DNA of 64,000 nt from Enterococcus sp. 9D6_DIV0238 (lineage in GTDB: Bacteria > Bacillota > Bacilli > Lactobacillales > Enterococcaceae), in NCBI RefSeq assembly GCF_002174455.2, contig NZ_CP147246.1, forward strand, positions 1,391,501 to 1,455,500. The letters are read 5' to 3'. How positions within the stretch are numbered: position 1 is the stretch's first letter; every line of letters begins with the position of its first letter. The position numbers were made by a program, and so were the translations under genes. The notes below the pieces were generated by a model that was not told the DNA's origin, searched no databases, and saw only the letters and a list, made by a program, of their open reading frames with translations. This document shows positions 18,465-27,345 of this stretch, one piece after another.

Positions 18465-18818
18465 TTAGCTGGATTCTAATATTATCTGTGCCACTGCGCT
18501 AGTTTCCGTATGTGAAATAGATACAAATACCTGCCCATCATGTGGCGACTTCGTCACTTTAGGGGCGCCATTTTTTTCTTTCAAGATTTCGATATCTTGT
18601 AATCCGACTGCTCCAATGCCAGTCCCCCAAGCTTTGGAGAATGCTTCTTTACAAGCAAAACGACCCGCTAAAAATTCAACTTGACGCTTATGAGGCAGTT
18701 CTTCAAAAAGAGCTTGTTCATTTTCAGTTAAAACTCTGTTCACAAAAGAAGACTTGCGTGTAATAATTTTTTCGATTCTTGAAAGTTCCACCATATCTAT
18801 ACCAATTCCTTTGATCAT
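18465..18818 (-). CDS. acpS: Holo-[acyl-carrier-protein] synthase
   Basis: 117 residues, the usual length. It transfers 4'-phosphopantetheine from CoA to acyl carrier protein. Diagnostic motifs: IGIDMVELSRIEK at the N-terminus (metal-binding Asp) and AGRFACKEAFSKAWG (catalytic Glu/Lys region), then VSISHTETSAVAQ. Upstream of alr on the same strand, as in Bacillus and other Firmicutes. The ATG is in a weak but plausible context. Confidence 0.95.
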   Translation of the reverse strand: MIKGIGIDMVELSRIEKIITRKSSFVNRVLTENEQALFEELPHKRQVEFLAGRFACKEAFSKAWGTGIGAVGLQDIEILKEKNGAPKVTKSPHDGQVFVSISHTETSAVAQIILESS

Positions 18819-18900
18819 TCTTTCAAGCCCTCTTTTTATAATTTATAAATCACTCTTATTCTATCAAATTTTAGCAATTTTTCCACACAATAATTGAAAA

Positions 18901-18943
18901 ATTAATAAAAAGATGCAACAAAGCTTAAACGCCTTGCTGCACC
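18901..18943 (-). terminator. Terminator of cshA
   Basis: Minus-strand hairpin GGTGCAGCAAGGC, loop, GCTTTGTTGCATC then TTTTTATTAAT. Confidence 0.7.
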
Positions 18944-19010
18944 TGAACGAAATTTATTAAATGATTAAATAGAAATGGTTTATTTCTATTTTTCAGCTTT
19001 CGTAGTTTTA

Positions 19011-20546
19011 TTATTTTGAATTGTCTCTAATAACAAAGCTGCGTTTTTTATCATTATGTCTTTTGGCTGAACGGTTATCTTTATTTTTGTTGTAACCACC
19101 GTGATTACTGTTACCGCCGCCAGTACCTTTATTGTTTTTGTTGCCGCCGCGATATCCGCCATTTTTGTTACGGTTGCGATTATTACCGCCACCACGGCTA
19201 TTTTTGTTGAAGCCTTTTTTAGTTGAAGGTAATGGGCGTTCTGGGGTGATTTTTACTGGTACAGCATCAGATGGGTCTTTAGAAATTGTTTTTAGTAATA
19301 ATGCAGCCAAGTCTTCAGCAGAATATTTTTCTAAAAGATTTGCAGCTGATGGTAAATAATTTTCCAAGCCGTTTTCTTCTAGTTTTTCTTCAACAGTCTC
19401 GATTGCAGCACCTAGTTGCCCTTTGAAAGCTTCTTTTTCACTTGGCGGACGTAATGGTGTCATACGTTTTTTCGTTAAATCCTCAATGACATGTAAGTAG
19501 CCCATTTCGTTTGGTGTAACGAAAGTAACAGACATACCGCCTTTACCAGCACGGCCTGTACGGCCGATACGGTGAACATAGCTTTCAGGATCTTGCGGAA
19601 TATCGTAGTTGTAAACATGAGTCACACCAGAAATATCTAGGCCTCGAGCAGCCACATCTGTCGCAACTAGGATATCTAAACTACCATTTTTAAATGAACG
19701 CAATACGCTCATACGTTTTTGTTGAGACAAATCGCCATGAATACCTTCTGCTTTATAACCACGCGCCTCAAGCCCACGTGCCAATTCATCTACACGACGT
19801 TTTGTACGACCAAAAACAATTGTCAATTCTGGTGTTTGTACATCTAGTAAACGAGTCATAATATCAAATTTTTCAAAATCTTTTGAGCGTACATAGTATT
19901 GATCGATCAAATCAGCAGTCATTTCTTTTGCTTTGATTTTTACGTGCTCAGGTTGTTTCATGAATTTAACGCCGATATTTTTGATTGCAGGCGGCATTGT
20001 TGCTGAAAATAGCAGTGTTTGACGCTCAGATGGAATTTTAGAAATGATTTTTTCGATGTCTTCTAAAAAGCCCATGTTTAACATTTCATCTGCTTCATCT
20101 AAAACAAGTGTTTCAATTGTTTCTAATTTTAAGGTACGACGATTGATATGATCCAATAAACGTCCTGGTGTTCCGACAACGATATGTGGATTATCTTTCA
20201 GTCCACGGATTTGACGACCGATATCTGCTCCGCCGTAAACTGCCTGAACACGAATTTTTTTATCGCGACCTAAACGGAAAAGTTCTTCCTGTGTTTGAAT
20301 TGCTAACTCACGTGTAGGAGCGATTACGATTCCTTGTAATACACGGTTTGATGTATCTATTTTTTGCAGCATCGGTAAACCAAAAGCAGCTGTCTTACCT
20401 GTTCCTGTTTGCGCTTGTCCAATAACGTCTTTTCCTTCGATTGCTAATGGGATCGTTTCTTCCTGGATGGGTGTTGCTTCTTCAAATCCTGAACGCTCGA
20501 TTGCTGACAATAATTCTGGTGATAAGCCTAGTTCTCTAAATTTCAA
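19011..20546 (-). CDS. cshA: DEAD-box RNA helicase CshA
   Basis: 511 residues. All core motifs are present: Q motif with [10 protein letters not shown], motif I AQTGTGKT (~44-51), motif II DEAD (~150), motif III SAT, and motif [12 protein letters not shown] near 330. After the RecA-like domains comes a CshA-type domain, then a basic Gly/Asn/Arg-rich tail from ~440 with RGG-like clusters, a typical RNA-binding extension. It unwinds RNA in mRNA decay and ribosome assembly and supports growth in the cold. It starts at TTG, 7 bases after AGGAGG; no in-frame ATG fits the site. A long 5' leader (~280 bases) precedes it. Confidence 0.93.
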   Translation of the reverse strand: MKFRELGLSPELLSAIERSGFEEATPIQEETIPLAIEGKDVIGQAQTGTGKTAAFGLPMLQKIDTSNRVLQGIVIAPTRELAIQTQEELFRLGRDKKIRVQAVYGGADIGRQIRGLKDNPHIVVGTPGRLLDHINRRTLKLETIETLVLDEADEMLNMGFLEDIEKIISKIPSERQTLLFSATMPPAIKNIGVKFMKQPEHVKIKAKEMTADLIDQYYVRSKDFEKFDIMTRLLDVQTPELTIVFGRTKRRVDELARGLEARGYKAEGIHGDLSQQKRMSVLRSFKNGSLDILVATDVAARGLDISGVTHVYNYDIPQDPESYVHRIGRTGRAGKGGMSVTFVTPNEMGYLHVIEDLTKKRMTPLRPPSEKEAFKGQLGAAIETVEEKLEENGLENYLPSAANLLEKYSAEDLAALLLKTISKDPSDAVPVKITPERPLPSTKKGFNKNSRGGGNNRNRNKNGGYRGGNKNNKGTGGGNSNHGGYNKNKDNRSAKRHNDKKRSFVIRDNSK

Positions 20547-20877
20547 ATGAGATCCTCCTAATAAATGTTTGTTTCAGAAGAAATACTTCTTCCTTTGTTA
20601 CAGGTGATTTGACTTTCACTGATGGGAAAATGTTCCTCCGCTTTGTAGACCTTCAACATAGGTCTATTTTATTTTCTGATCAGCGTTACCGAAAAATCCA
20701 CCTTATGAAGCCAATGGCACTAGAAAAGCCAAACGACGTCGTTCAGCTTTTTTAATCTTTATTATAAATAGAATTCCTTCTTATTATAGAAGCGTATTCC
20801 ATTACTTTACTTCGATCTTTCGGCAATAGGTTATTTTAGCATAGTTTTGCGTTTTCAGCAAGTTTTATGAAAGCTTG
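20547..20877 (-). promoter_or_regulatory. cshA promoter and long structured 5' leader
   Basis: A good promoter lies at 20833-20861 on the minus strand: -35 TTGCTG, 17-base spacer, extended -10 TGCTAAAAT. This gives a leader of about 280 bases. It contains hairpins: AAAAGC...GCTTTT at 20722-20753, TAGACCT...AGGTCTA around 20644-20665, and AGAAG...CTTCT just before the ribosome site. No recognised riboswitch; long leaders are common for cold-induced helicase genes. Confidence 0.55.
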
Positions 20878-22245
20878 CTAACTTTTCATCAATTGTTCCA
20901 CAACTTCATTTAAGCCCATACCATTACTTCCTTTTAAGACAACCATATCTTCAGCTTTTAGGATTGATTGCAGTGTATCGATCAAGCTGTCTTTTTCTTC
21001 CTTAGTAAAGTAATGGACTTTATTTTCAGGATAGTTTTTCTTCAACGTATTGTACAATGCCTTCATTTCAGTCCCATAAAGTAAAACTTCAGCAATTTCC
21101 TTTGGATTTAAATGTTCACTGACAGAAGCATGCATCGCAGCGGAATCAGGACCTAATTCCAGCATATCTCCCAGAACTGCTACACGTTTTCCAGAAGTCG
21201 CCATTTGGCTGAAGCTATCTAAAACTAAATTCATCGCAGTTGGATTCGCGTTATAAACGTCACTCAATATTTCAACAGATCGTTGATTTTTCAACCATTC
21301 TGTTCGATTTTTTGTTAGCTTGAAGTTTGCTAAACCTGCTTGGATTTTTTCTTCTGCAAGACCGAACCACTGGCCAATACTAATCGCGATCAGAGCGTTC
21401 CCAATATTATATTTACCTGGAACAGGTATCGTAAACAATGTATCGGAGCCTTTTATTTTAAACGTACTTTGTTCTTTTTGTTCCGTGACGATTTCAGCCT
21501 GACAGTCGGCATCATGCCAACCAAAGGTCTTGATCGTCTGAGGCAATCCATTGATCAAAGGTAACAATAACGGCTCTTCAGCTGGTATCAGCAATAAACC
21601 TGATTTATCTAAGCCTGCAGTGATTTCCATTTTTGCTTGGGCAATTCCAGCTCTTGAACCTAGATTCTCGATATGAGCTTCACCGATCATTGTGATCGCA
21701 GCAACTTCCGGCTGAGCTAATGTTGAGAGAAAATCAATTTCATGTGCATGATCCATACCCATTTCTAAAATCAGTTTTTCTGTTTCATCGGGCATATGTA
21801 AAATAGTATAAGGCAGACCGATGTCATTATTATAATTCCCCTGTGTTTTATACGTCTTGAATTGTTGAGATAAAACAGCTTCTGTCATATCTTTTGTTGT
21901 TGTCTTTCCATTACTTCCAGTCACTGCAATTACTGTTGGTGTCATCTTCTTTAAGTAGTAAACAGCCAGATCCTGCATTGCCTTTAGCGTATCAGAAACC
22001 TTAAGAAAAGGTAATTCAACAGGTACATCATCTACTCTACTCCAAAAAGCAGCCCCTGCTCCTTTTTCTATGGCACTTGAGATGAATGAGTGTCCATCAT
22101 TCGCTCCTTTTAAAGGAACAAATAAATTCCCCGCTGTAATCAAACGACTATCAAATTCAAGTCCTGTCAATTCAAAATCTGCCCATTGCTTCCAATCATT
22201 TTCTGCCTTGACAGCTTCTGCTGCCTCCCAAAAAGTTAGTTTCAT
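20878..22245 (-). CDS. murF: UDP-MurNAc-tripeptide--D-alanyl-D-alanine ligase
   Basis: 455 residues from ATG at 22245 (after AGGAAGGA; a TTG seven codons upstream would overlap the ribosome site). ATP site VTGSNGKTTTKDM near residue 105, then LEMGMDHAHEI, and VYNANPTAM of Mur ligases in the central/C-terminal domain. It adds D-Ala-D-Ala to the UDP-MurNAc-tripeptide in the cytosol, the last soluble step of precursor synthesis. Directly downstream of ddl (88-base gap), so ligase and dipeptide synthesis are probably co-expressed. Confidence 0.95.
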   Translation of the reverse strand: MKLTFWEAAEAVKAENDWKQWADFELTGLEFDSRLITAGNLFVPLKGANDGHSFISSAIEKGAGAAFWSRVDDVPVELPFLKVSDTLKAMQDLAVYYLKKMTPTVIAVTGSNGKTTTKDMTEAVLSQQFKTYKTQGNYNNDIGLPYTILHMPDETEKLILEMGMDHAHEIDFLSTLAQPEVAAITMIGEAHIENLGSRAGIAQAKMEITAGLDKSGLLLIPAEEPLLLPLINGLPQTIKTFGWHDADCQAEIVTEQKEQSTFKIKGSDTLFTIPVPGKYNIGNALIAISIGQWFGLAEEKIQAGLANFKLTKNRTEWLKNQRSVEILSDVYNANPTAMNLVLDSFSQMATSGKRVAVLGDMLELGPDSAAMHASVSEHLNPKEIAEVLLYGTEMKALYNTLKKNYPENKVHYFTKEEKDSLIDTLQSILKAEDMVVLKGSNGMGLNEVVEQLMKS

Positions 22246-22333
22246 TGATTTTTTTCCTTCCTGCAATTGCTTTCTTCACTATAAAAGGGCTGAGATAAGA
22301 CGTCCAACGTTTTACCCCCTCCCTTTAAAGTTA

Positions 22334-23410
22334 TTATCTTTCGTAAAAGCTTTGTCTTTGCTTAAAGCGGTTCAAAGCTAACTGGATCAATTCTTCGATC
22401 AGATCGCTATATTTCAAACCCATATTCTCCCACAATAGCGGGTACATGCTAAATTCTGTGAATCCCGGCATTGTATTCAACTCATTCAAAAAGAGTTCAT
22501 TTTTACTAGTCAAAAAGAAATCACATCGGCTTAAGCCACTGCCGTCTAAGATCGTATAGGCCTTTTTAGCAAATTCCTGTGCTTTTTGATGAACTTCTTC
22601 TGGGACTTCAGCTGGAATCTGCATAGTGATTTGATTGTCGATATATTTTGAATTATAGTCATAAAAATCAACATCTTTCACGATTTCTCCCGGCAAGGTC
22701 GTCCGCACATCTTCATTTCCTAAAATCGCTACTTCGATTTCACGCGCTTCGATCCCTTGCTCAACGATCGCTCTAGAGTCATAGCGGTATGCCTCTTCCA
22801 AAGCATTTTGCAGTTCTTCACGATTTTCAGCTTTACTGATCCCTACACTTGATCCCATATTTGCCGGCTTCACAAAAACAGGATAAATCAATGAGCCTTC
22901 ACATTGCTCAAAAACTTTCTTAGGATTTTCTTTCCAATTACTTTTCAATACTGGTACAAAAGGAACTTGCGGAATTCCAGCTGTTTGCAGTAGATATTTG
23001 GTCATGATCTTATCCATTGCATTGGCACTAGCCAAAACACCAGCGCCGACATACGGCATTCCTATCGTCTCTAAAAAGCCTTGGATAGTTCCGTCTTCGC
23101 CATTCGGGCCATGAAGTACCGGGAAAACGATCGTATCTTCTTCTTTGATTTCGCAAGGCAGGATAACTTTCCCTGTGAACTCTCCCCATTTGTCTACTTC
23201 GCCACTGTCCGACCAAGTTAATTTCAAGACCTCTTCACTCTCTGGCTTTTCTGAAAGTAATGGTCCTTTGACCCACTCACCCGCTTTACTAATATAAACC
23301 AGTTGAACTTGATAGTAATTATAATAAATCGCATTTAAAACAGAATAGGCAGATAATATCGAAACATCGTGCTCTTCACTTCTCCCACCATATAGCAAAG
23401 TAATCTTCAA
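22334..23410 (-). CDS. ddl: D-alanine--D-alanine ligase
   Basis: 358 residues, ATP-grasp fold. N-terminal YGGRSEEHDVS, ATP-binding VKPANMGSSVGISKA, and the omega-loop tyrosine in DYNSKY, which marks a D-Ala-D-Ala (not D-lactate) ligase; vancomycin-resistance VanA-type ligases have His at that region. C-terminal LNELNTMPGFTEFSMYP supplies metal ligands. It starts at a TTG 7 bases after AGGAGG. First gene of a ddl-murF pair. Confidence 0.95.
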   Translation of the reverse strand: MKITLLYGGRSEEHDVSILSAYSVLNAIYYNYYQVQLVYISKAGEWVKGPLLSEKPESEEVLKLTWSDSGEVDKWGEFTGKVILPCEIKEEDTIVFPVLHGPNGEDGTIQGFLETIGMPYVGAGVLASANAMDKIMTKYLLQTAGIPQVPFVPVLKSNWKENPKKVFEQCEGSLIYPVFVKPANMGSSVGISKAENREELQNALEEAYRYDSRAIVEQGIEAREIEVAILGNEDVRTTLPGEIVKDVDFYDYNSKYIDNQITMQIPAEVPEEVHQKAQEFAKKAYTILDGSGLSRCDFFLTSKNELFLNELNTMPGFTEFSMYPLLWENMGLKYSDLIEELIQLALNRFKQRQSFYER

Positions 23411-23566
23411 ATGCTCTTCCTCCTAAAATTCTTCATATATTCATAGATTTAAAAAAACAGGCAAAACTGCTCTTTCATATTTTAGCATAAAACCCGCAAC
23501 CCGAATAGAAACAAATAGCGAAATAAATAAAAATAAGACATTTTTTCCCAATGCCTTATTCATTCC

Positions 23567-24013
23567 TTAAACAACTTCTTCAAGCAATGTGATCAATTTT
23601 TGTCTAAATGCGTCTCGATCTATTTGAGTAAATGGTTTTGGCCCTTTCGTACGCCCGCCGCTTTTACGAACCTTTGCACTAAAGTAACGCTGCTCCAACA
23701 GCCCATCGATCGTCTCTGCTGTATATTCAGTGCCTCTTTGATGTAACACACGCACGCCTTTAGGTAAAACCAATGAAGCCAAACCATAATCTTGTGTCAC
23801 TAATATATCTCCAGATTTGATCAATTGCACGATTTTGTAATCTGCTGCATCTGCTCCTTTATCAACGTATGTAAAAGAAACATTTTTTGGATATTCTTTT
23901 AATGAATAATGATCGATACTTGTCACGATCACAACCTCGATCTCATACATCTGCGCAACTGAAATGGCTGTATCTTTCACTGGTGAGCCATCACCATCAA
24001 TAAAAATTTTCAT
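23567..24013 (-). CDS. UPF0178 (YaiI/YqxD) family protein
   Basis: 148 residues, the family length. N-terminal [14 protein letters not shown] and the [23 protein letters not shown] segment define the UPF0178 family, a small PIN/NYN-like nuclease fold with conserved Asp residues. Biochemical role unknown. It lies 18 bases after the GyrB-like gene and is probably co-transcribed. Confidence 0.85.
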   Translation of the reverse strand: MKIFIDGDGSPVKDTAISVAQMYEIEVVIVTSIDHYSLKEYPKNVSFTYVDKGADAADYKIVQLIKSGDILVTQDYGLASLVLPKGVRVLHQRGTEYTAETIDGLLEQRYFSAKVRKSGGRTKGPKPFTQIDRDAFRQKLITLLEEVV

Positions 24014-24031
24014 GGACTTTCCTTCTTTTCA

Positions 24032-25042
24032 TTAATTCAAATACCAGCTTGGATGACGTTTTAAGAAAGTAGCAACTTCAGCAAAAACAGCTTCTTTAAC
24101 GATTTTATATAGTTCAGGGTTTCTGATTTTTTTCTTGACTGCCCCTGTATATCTTGGACGCTTCAAGCGAATCGATAATACTATATCAAAACGTTCAGGA
24201 AAATTTTCTGCAGTCAAATACTGCAGACGATTTGTTTCCTTCAAAAACTGATTAACTGCATCTACTGTTCCATCGATAAATCCATCTAAATGAGTCCCGC
24301 CGTCCGCAGGAAAATGGCCATTGACAAAGCTATCTTTGATACTTGTTGACCCATTTTTTGAAATAACTGCCTGAATCGTTACCCCCTCACTGACTGTATT
24401 GATCGAAAGAGGTGTACTGCCTCGTGTGATACTGTCATCCTTTTGAAAAATATATTCTTCAAGACCTTTTTTATAGTGGAAATAATTTTTCTGTTTCTTC
24501 CCATCTGTCAGAGAAATCGTCAAGCCGCTGTTTAGCATCGCTAACTCTTGACAACGATTAAATAAAATAAAATAAGATAATTGCTTATCGCCGAAAAAAG
24601 TTTCCGCGGGGGTAAACGCCAGCTCGATCCGCTGTCCCTCATCCTCAGAAGGAATCAATGCTTTTTTGCTCAGTTCACCATTTTGATAGATCTGGATCGT
24701 ACGCTTCCCTAATTTTTCCACACCAAACCCCAACTGCTCAGATAAGGCATTTACTACGGATAAAAATAGATAAGGCGGTGTATATTGTTCTTCCGGCTGT
24801 TTATTTAAAAGTAAGCCTTTCTTGCTGAAAAAAGAAAAGATAAATTGTTTTTCTGATAATTCAATAGATAGTTCAGCCTGCTGTATATCTACAGCTAACT
24901 GCAATAGATGATCTAAGACTTGCAATACCATACTTTCCAAACCAGTTGGACCAATTCCGCCAATGTACATACCTGGTCGTTTGCGAATACTATCTTTTAA
25001 AACATCATCGTTCAGAGCTTTCCAAATATTTTCATCGGTCAT
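24032..25042 (-). CDS. GyrB-like protein lacking ATP-site motifs and TOPRIM domain
   Basis: 336 residues with clear similarity to the first ~390 residues of DNA gyrase subunit B: RKRPGMYIG near residue 20, SVVNALSEQLG near 95, LNSGLTISLTDGKKQKNYFHY near 170-190, and SFVNGHFPADGGTHLDGF near 240. The Bergerat ATP pocket is gone: the catalytic Glu/Asn box is QVLDHLLQLA, and the DxGxGIP and GxHGxG stretch is missing. No TOPRIM or winged-helix domain follows. It therefore cannot work as a topoisomerase or, probably, as an ATPase. Possible roles are a binding partner or decoy of gyrase/topoisomerase IV (inference). Linked to the UPF0178 gene. Confidence 0.75.
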   Translation of the reverse strand: MTDENIWKALNDDVLKDSIRKRPGMYIGGIGPTGLESMVLQVLDHLLQLAVDIQQAELSIELSEKQFIFSFFSKKGLLLNKQPEEQYTPPYLFLSVVNALSEQLGFGVEKLGKRTIQIYQNGELSKKALIPSEDEGQRIELAFTPAETFFGDKQLSYFILFNRCQELAMLNSGLTISLTDGKKQKNYFHYKKGLEEYIFQKDDSITRGSTPLSINTVSEGVTIQAVISKNGSTSIKDSFVNGHFPADGGTHLDGFIDGTVDAVNQFLKETNRLQYLTAENFPERFDIVLSIRLKRPRYTGAVKKKIRNPELYKIVKEAVFAEVATFLKRHPSWYLN

Positions 25043-25211
25043 ATCGATCTCCTCCTGTAGCCAGTTTTATTTTCATACGAACATGTCACGTCTCAACAGC
25101 ACTCGCCTCCTAAGCATAACAATTTATCTGTTATCCGTAAATGGTTTCGCTATATTACTTTAGAGACTTATCATTTCTATCTTATTATAATGAAAAAAAG
25201 ACTAGATTAAA

Positions 25212-25254
25212 AGAGCACCGTTCAGAACGAAATATCCGTTTTGAATGGTGCTCT
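25212..25254 (-). terminator. Strong terminator at the end of the catabolic cluster
   Basis: 18-base arms AGAGCACCGTTCAGAACG and CGTTTTGAATGGTGCTCT with one G-T mismatch type difference; minus tail TTTTAAT. Follows the KDG kinase gene. Confidence 0.8.
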
Positions 25255-25320
25255 AAAAATTTAATAAGTAGGAATGCAGTCCTATACAAGAAAGGCTTCC
25301 TCTTATCCTCAAATACTTCA

Positions 25321-26331
25321 CTAACGAATCAGATCGATCGTCGGATGCTCCATGATATGTTTTACTTGTTTTCGTGTGGTTAATGGCACATCTCCTTGAA
25401 TCGTATGAGCTAAAACACCATTCGCTGTCGCAAACGCCACACTTTTCTCTAAAGACCAATTTTCAACAACACCAAGTAAAATACCAGCTGCATAACCGTC
25501 TCCAGCACCAATTCGATCTAAATTGATGATTTCTCTTGGTTTTGCTTGAACAACGGTTTCAGAGTCAGCTAAAAATCCTGACAGATAATGTTTGTCTCCT
25601 TCACTTTGGCGGAAAGTTCCAGCAAAATGAGCAATGCCGTATTTAGCCATAAATTCATGAACGATCACTTCAAACTGCTGTGAAGGTGCTAGAGACTCCG
25701 TCAATTCCATTCCTAACAAATCGGTCAAATCACGTTGACTGCCGAAAACTAGATCACAATAAGGTAAAATTTTCTCATATTGTTCCCGCATAAATAAAAC
25801 TCCATGCTCTTCATTCAAGCTAGGACGGAAGTTAAAATCAAAACAGACTTTTACTCCTTTTTCATGAGCCTTTTTAGCTAAATCAAAAGCTGCGTTACGG
25901 GTTTCATCCGTCAAACTCAAGGCAATCCCACAAATATGCACTAGATCAATTTCTTCTAGAAACGAAGCAAAATCATAAGCCTCCGCATCACTTTTTCCAA
26001 ATGAGCTGCTCCGCCGATTCTGATAGGTTACTTGTGTCGGTCTTATACCGAAGCCCATCTCTGCAAAATAAGAACCAATATGATCGCCAAAACTGCCGAT
26101 CCAGTGATCTTGAATCCCTAGTTGACGAATACTTGCTTTAGCCGCATCACCTAAGCGATTATCCGGCAGATTTGTGATCAAACTTGTTTGACAGCCAAAA
26201 TGAGCTAAATTACTTAGAATATTGACACCTGTACCAGTAAAATCCAGACGTAACTCTTTTGTTTGTTCCAACATTAAATATTCGGGCGGTGTTAAACGCA
26301 TCATCACTTCACCAAAAGCCGCTATTTTCAT
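25321..26331 (-). CDS. kdgK: 2-keto-3-deoxygluconate kinase (PfkB family)
   Basis: 336 residues of the PfkB ribokinase fold: N-terminal AAFGEVMMRLTPP, substrate lid with FTGTGVNILSNLAHFG, and C-terminal signature LDRIGAGDGYAAGILLG with the catalytic Asp. It phosphorylates KDG to KDGP, feeding the KDGP aldolase immediately upstream. The 242-base gap to the aldolase holds a terminator-like palindrome, so it may be expressed at a lower level or from its own promoter. A related sugar-acid kinase specificity is possible. Confidence 0.85.
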   Translation of the reverse strand: MKIAAFGEVMMRLTPPEYLMLEQTKELRLDFTGTGVNILSNLAHFGCQTSLITNLPDNRLGDAAKASIRQLGIQDHWIGSFGDHIGSYFAEMGFGIRPTQVTYQNRRSSSFGKSDAEAYDFASFLEEIDLVHICGIALSLTDETRNAAFDLAKKAHEKGVKVCFDFNFRPSLNEEHGVLFMREQYEKILPYCDLVFGSQRDLTDLLGMELTESLAPSQQFEVIVHEFMAKYGIAHFAGTFRQSEGDKHYLSGFLADSETVVQAKPREIINLDRIGAGDGYAAGILLGVVENWSLEKSVAFATANGVLAHTIQGDVPLTTRKQVKHIMEHPTIDLIR

Positions 26332-26573
26332 TCTGTTTTTGCCTACTTTCCAGCGTTATGAACTAAGACAGCACTCAATTTGAATCCCATCGTATGCCAA
26401 ACTAAATGTTCAACATACGAAGATAAGATAAAAGTGCTTCACTCCGAGAAATAAGAAGGAGCTGTTTTTATTCACCGTTTATTTGGGTTTAAAGAGCGAA
26501 TCAAAACTGATTTTTAGTTTTGACCCGCTCTCTTTCCATTTTTCGATCAGTGTCGAACAAGTTCATTGCGCGT
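26332..26573. other. 242-base gap within the catabolic cluster
   Basis: Contains the palindrome at 26494-26530 and a stretch near 26440-26465 whose complement (CTTCTTATTTCTC) matches the loop of the palindrome near 59800. No gene seen. Confidence 0.5.
26494..26530. terminator. Dispersed palindrome, probable attenuator between aldolase and kdgK
   Basis: GAGCGAATCAAAACT and AGTTTTGACCCGCTC arms; no long T-run on the minus side, so leaky termination is likely. Confidence 0.5.
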
Positions 26574-27317
26574 TTATTTTTTCAACGTATTTTTCATCAT
26601 GCCTAGTAAGGTCTTCACATCTTCTGGTTTAGTGTCGCCCGTTTCTTTATCGATGATCGAGCTGTAAACGTGTGGAATAATTTTCTTAACACCTGCATCA
26701 ACTGCGATCTGAACGATTTCTTCAAAGTTTTCTAAATCGATCCCGCCTGTAGGCTCTAAGTAAAAATCATATTTTGCACAGGCTTCTGCTACGGCTTTGT
26801 ATTCTTCGATGTGTGCTAAACCTTTCATTGGGAAATATTTGATCGAGCTGCCGCCCATATCTTGAAGTAATTTGATCGCTGTTTCGATCGGTACTTCTCC
26901 TGCTGGTGCTTGTGAGCTTAGCGGGCCTGTTGCGATATTCACGATCCCAACTTTCCCTGTTGGAGATACTAAACCATTGACGATCGTGTCATTTTGAGCT
27001 AGTAAAGCACGAGAAGTGCCTACTCCTGTAAAAACTTGGTTGACATGCTGTGGTTGTAATTCTGCTGAGATTCGGCTGACCATTTGGCTTTGATTTGGAT
27101 CTCCTGCACCTAGACCAACGGATAAAGCGTTGTTTGTTTCAGCTGCATATTTTTTCATATCTTCGATCGCAGCTTCATCTGTCGGATAGTTTTTAGATAA
27201 TACACCTAAGATCACGTGGCCGTCTGCAGCTTCATAGCATGCTTTGGCGTTTTCTACTGAGTTGGCTAATACATTCAAACAAATACGGTCTTCTAAATAA
27301 TTTGGGGTTAATGACAT
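26574..27317 (-). CDS. dgaF: KDGP aldolase (DgaF family)
   Basis: 247 residues. Class I aldolase TIM barrel cleaving 2-keto-3-deoxy-6-phosphogluconate to pyruvate and glyceraldehyde-3-phosphate. Visible features: NCLANS-like N-terminus (RICLNVLANS), VSPTGKVGIVNI, MGGSSIKYFPMKGLAHIEEY with the Schiff-base Lys region, and LEPTGGIDLENF. It matches the family named from Salmonella D-glucosaminate catabolism and the E. faecalis EF_0839-type proteins (from memory). ATG after AGAGGAG; 28 bases behind the PLP enzyme gene. Confidence 0.85.
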   Translation of the reverse strand: MSLTPNYLEDRICLNVLANSVENAKACYEAADGHVILGVLSKNYPTDEAAIEDMKKYAAETNNALSVGLGAGDPNQSQMVSRISAELQPQHVNQVFTGVGTSRALLAQNDTIVNGLVSPTGKVGIVNIATGPLSSQAPAGEVPIETAIKLLQDMGGSSIKYFPMKGLAHIEEYKAVAEACAKYDFYLEPTGGIDLENFEEIVQIAVDAGVKKIIPHVYSSIIDKETGDTKPEDVKTLLGMMKNTLKK

Positions 27318-27345
27318 GTTTAATTCTCTCCTCTATATAAGTGAT

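Noticed and set aside
19132..19359. Open frame antisense to the Gly/Asn-rich tail of CshA
   Set aside because: Low-complexity shadow without a ribosome site.
22334..23410. VanA-type D-Ala-D-Lac ligase
   Set aside because: The omega-loop tyrosine (DYNSKY) and neighbouring murF mark an ordinary Ddl.
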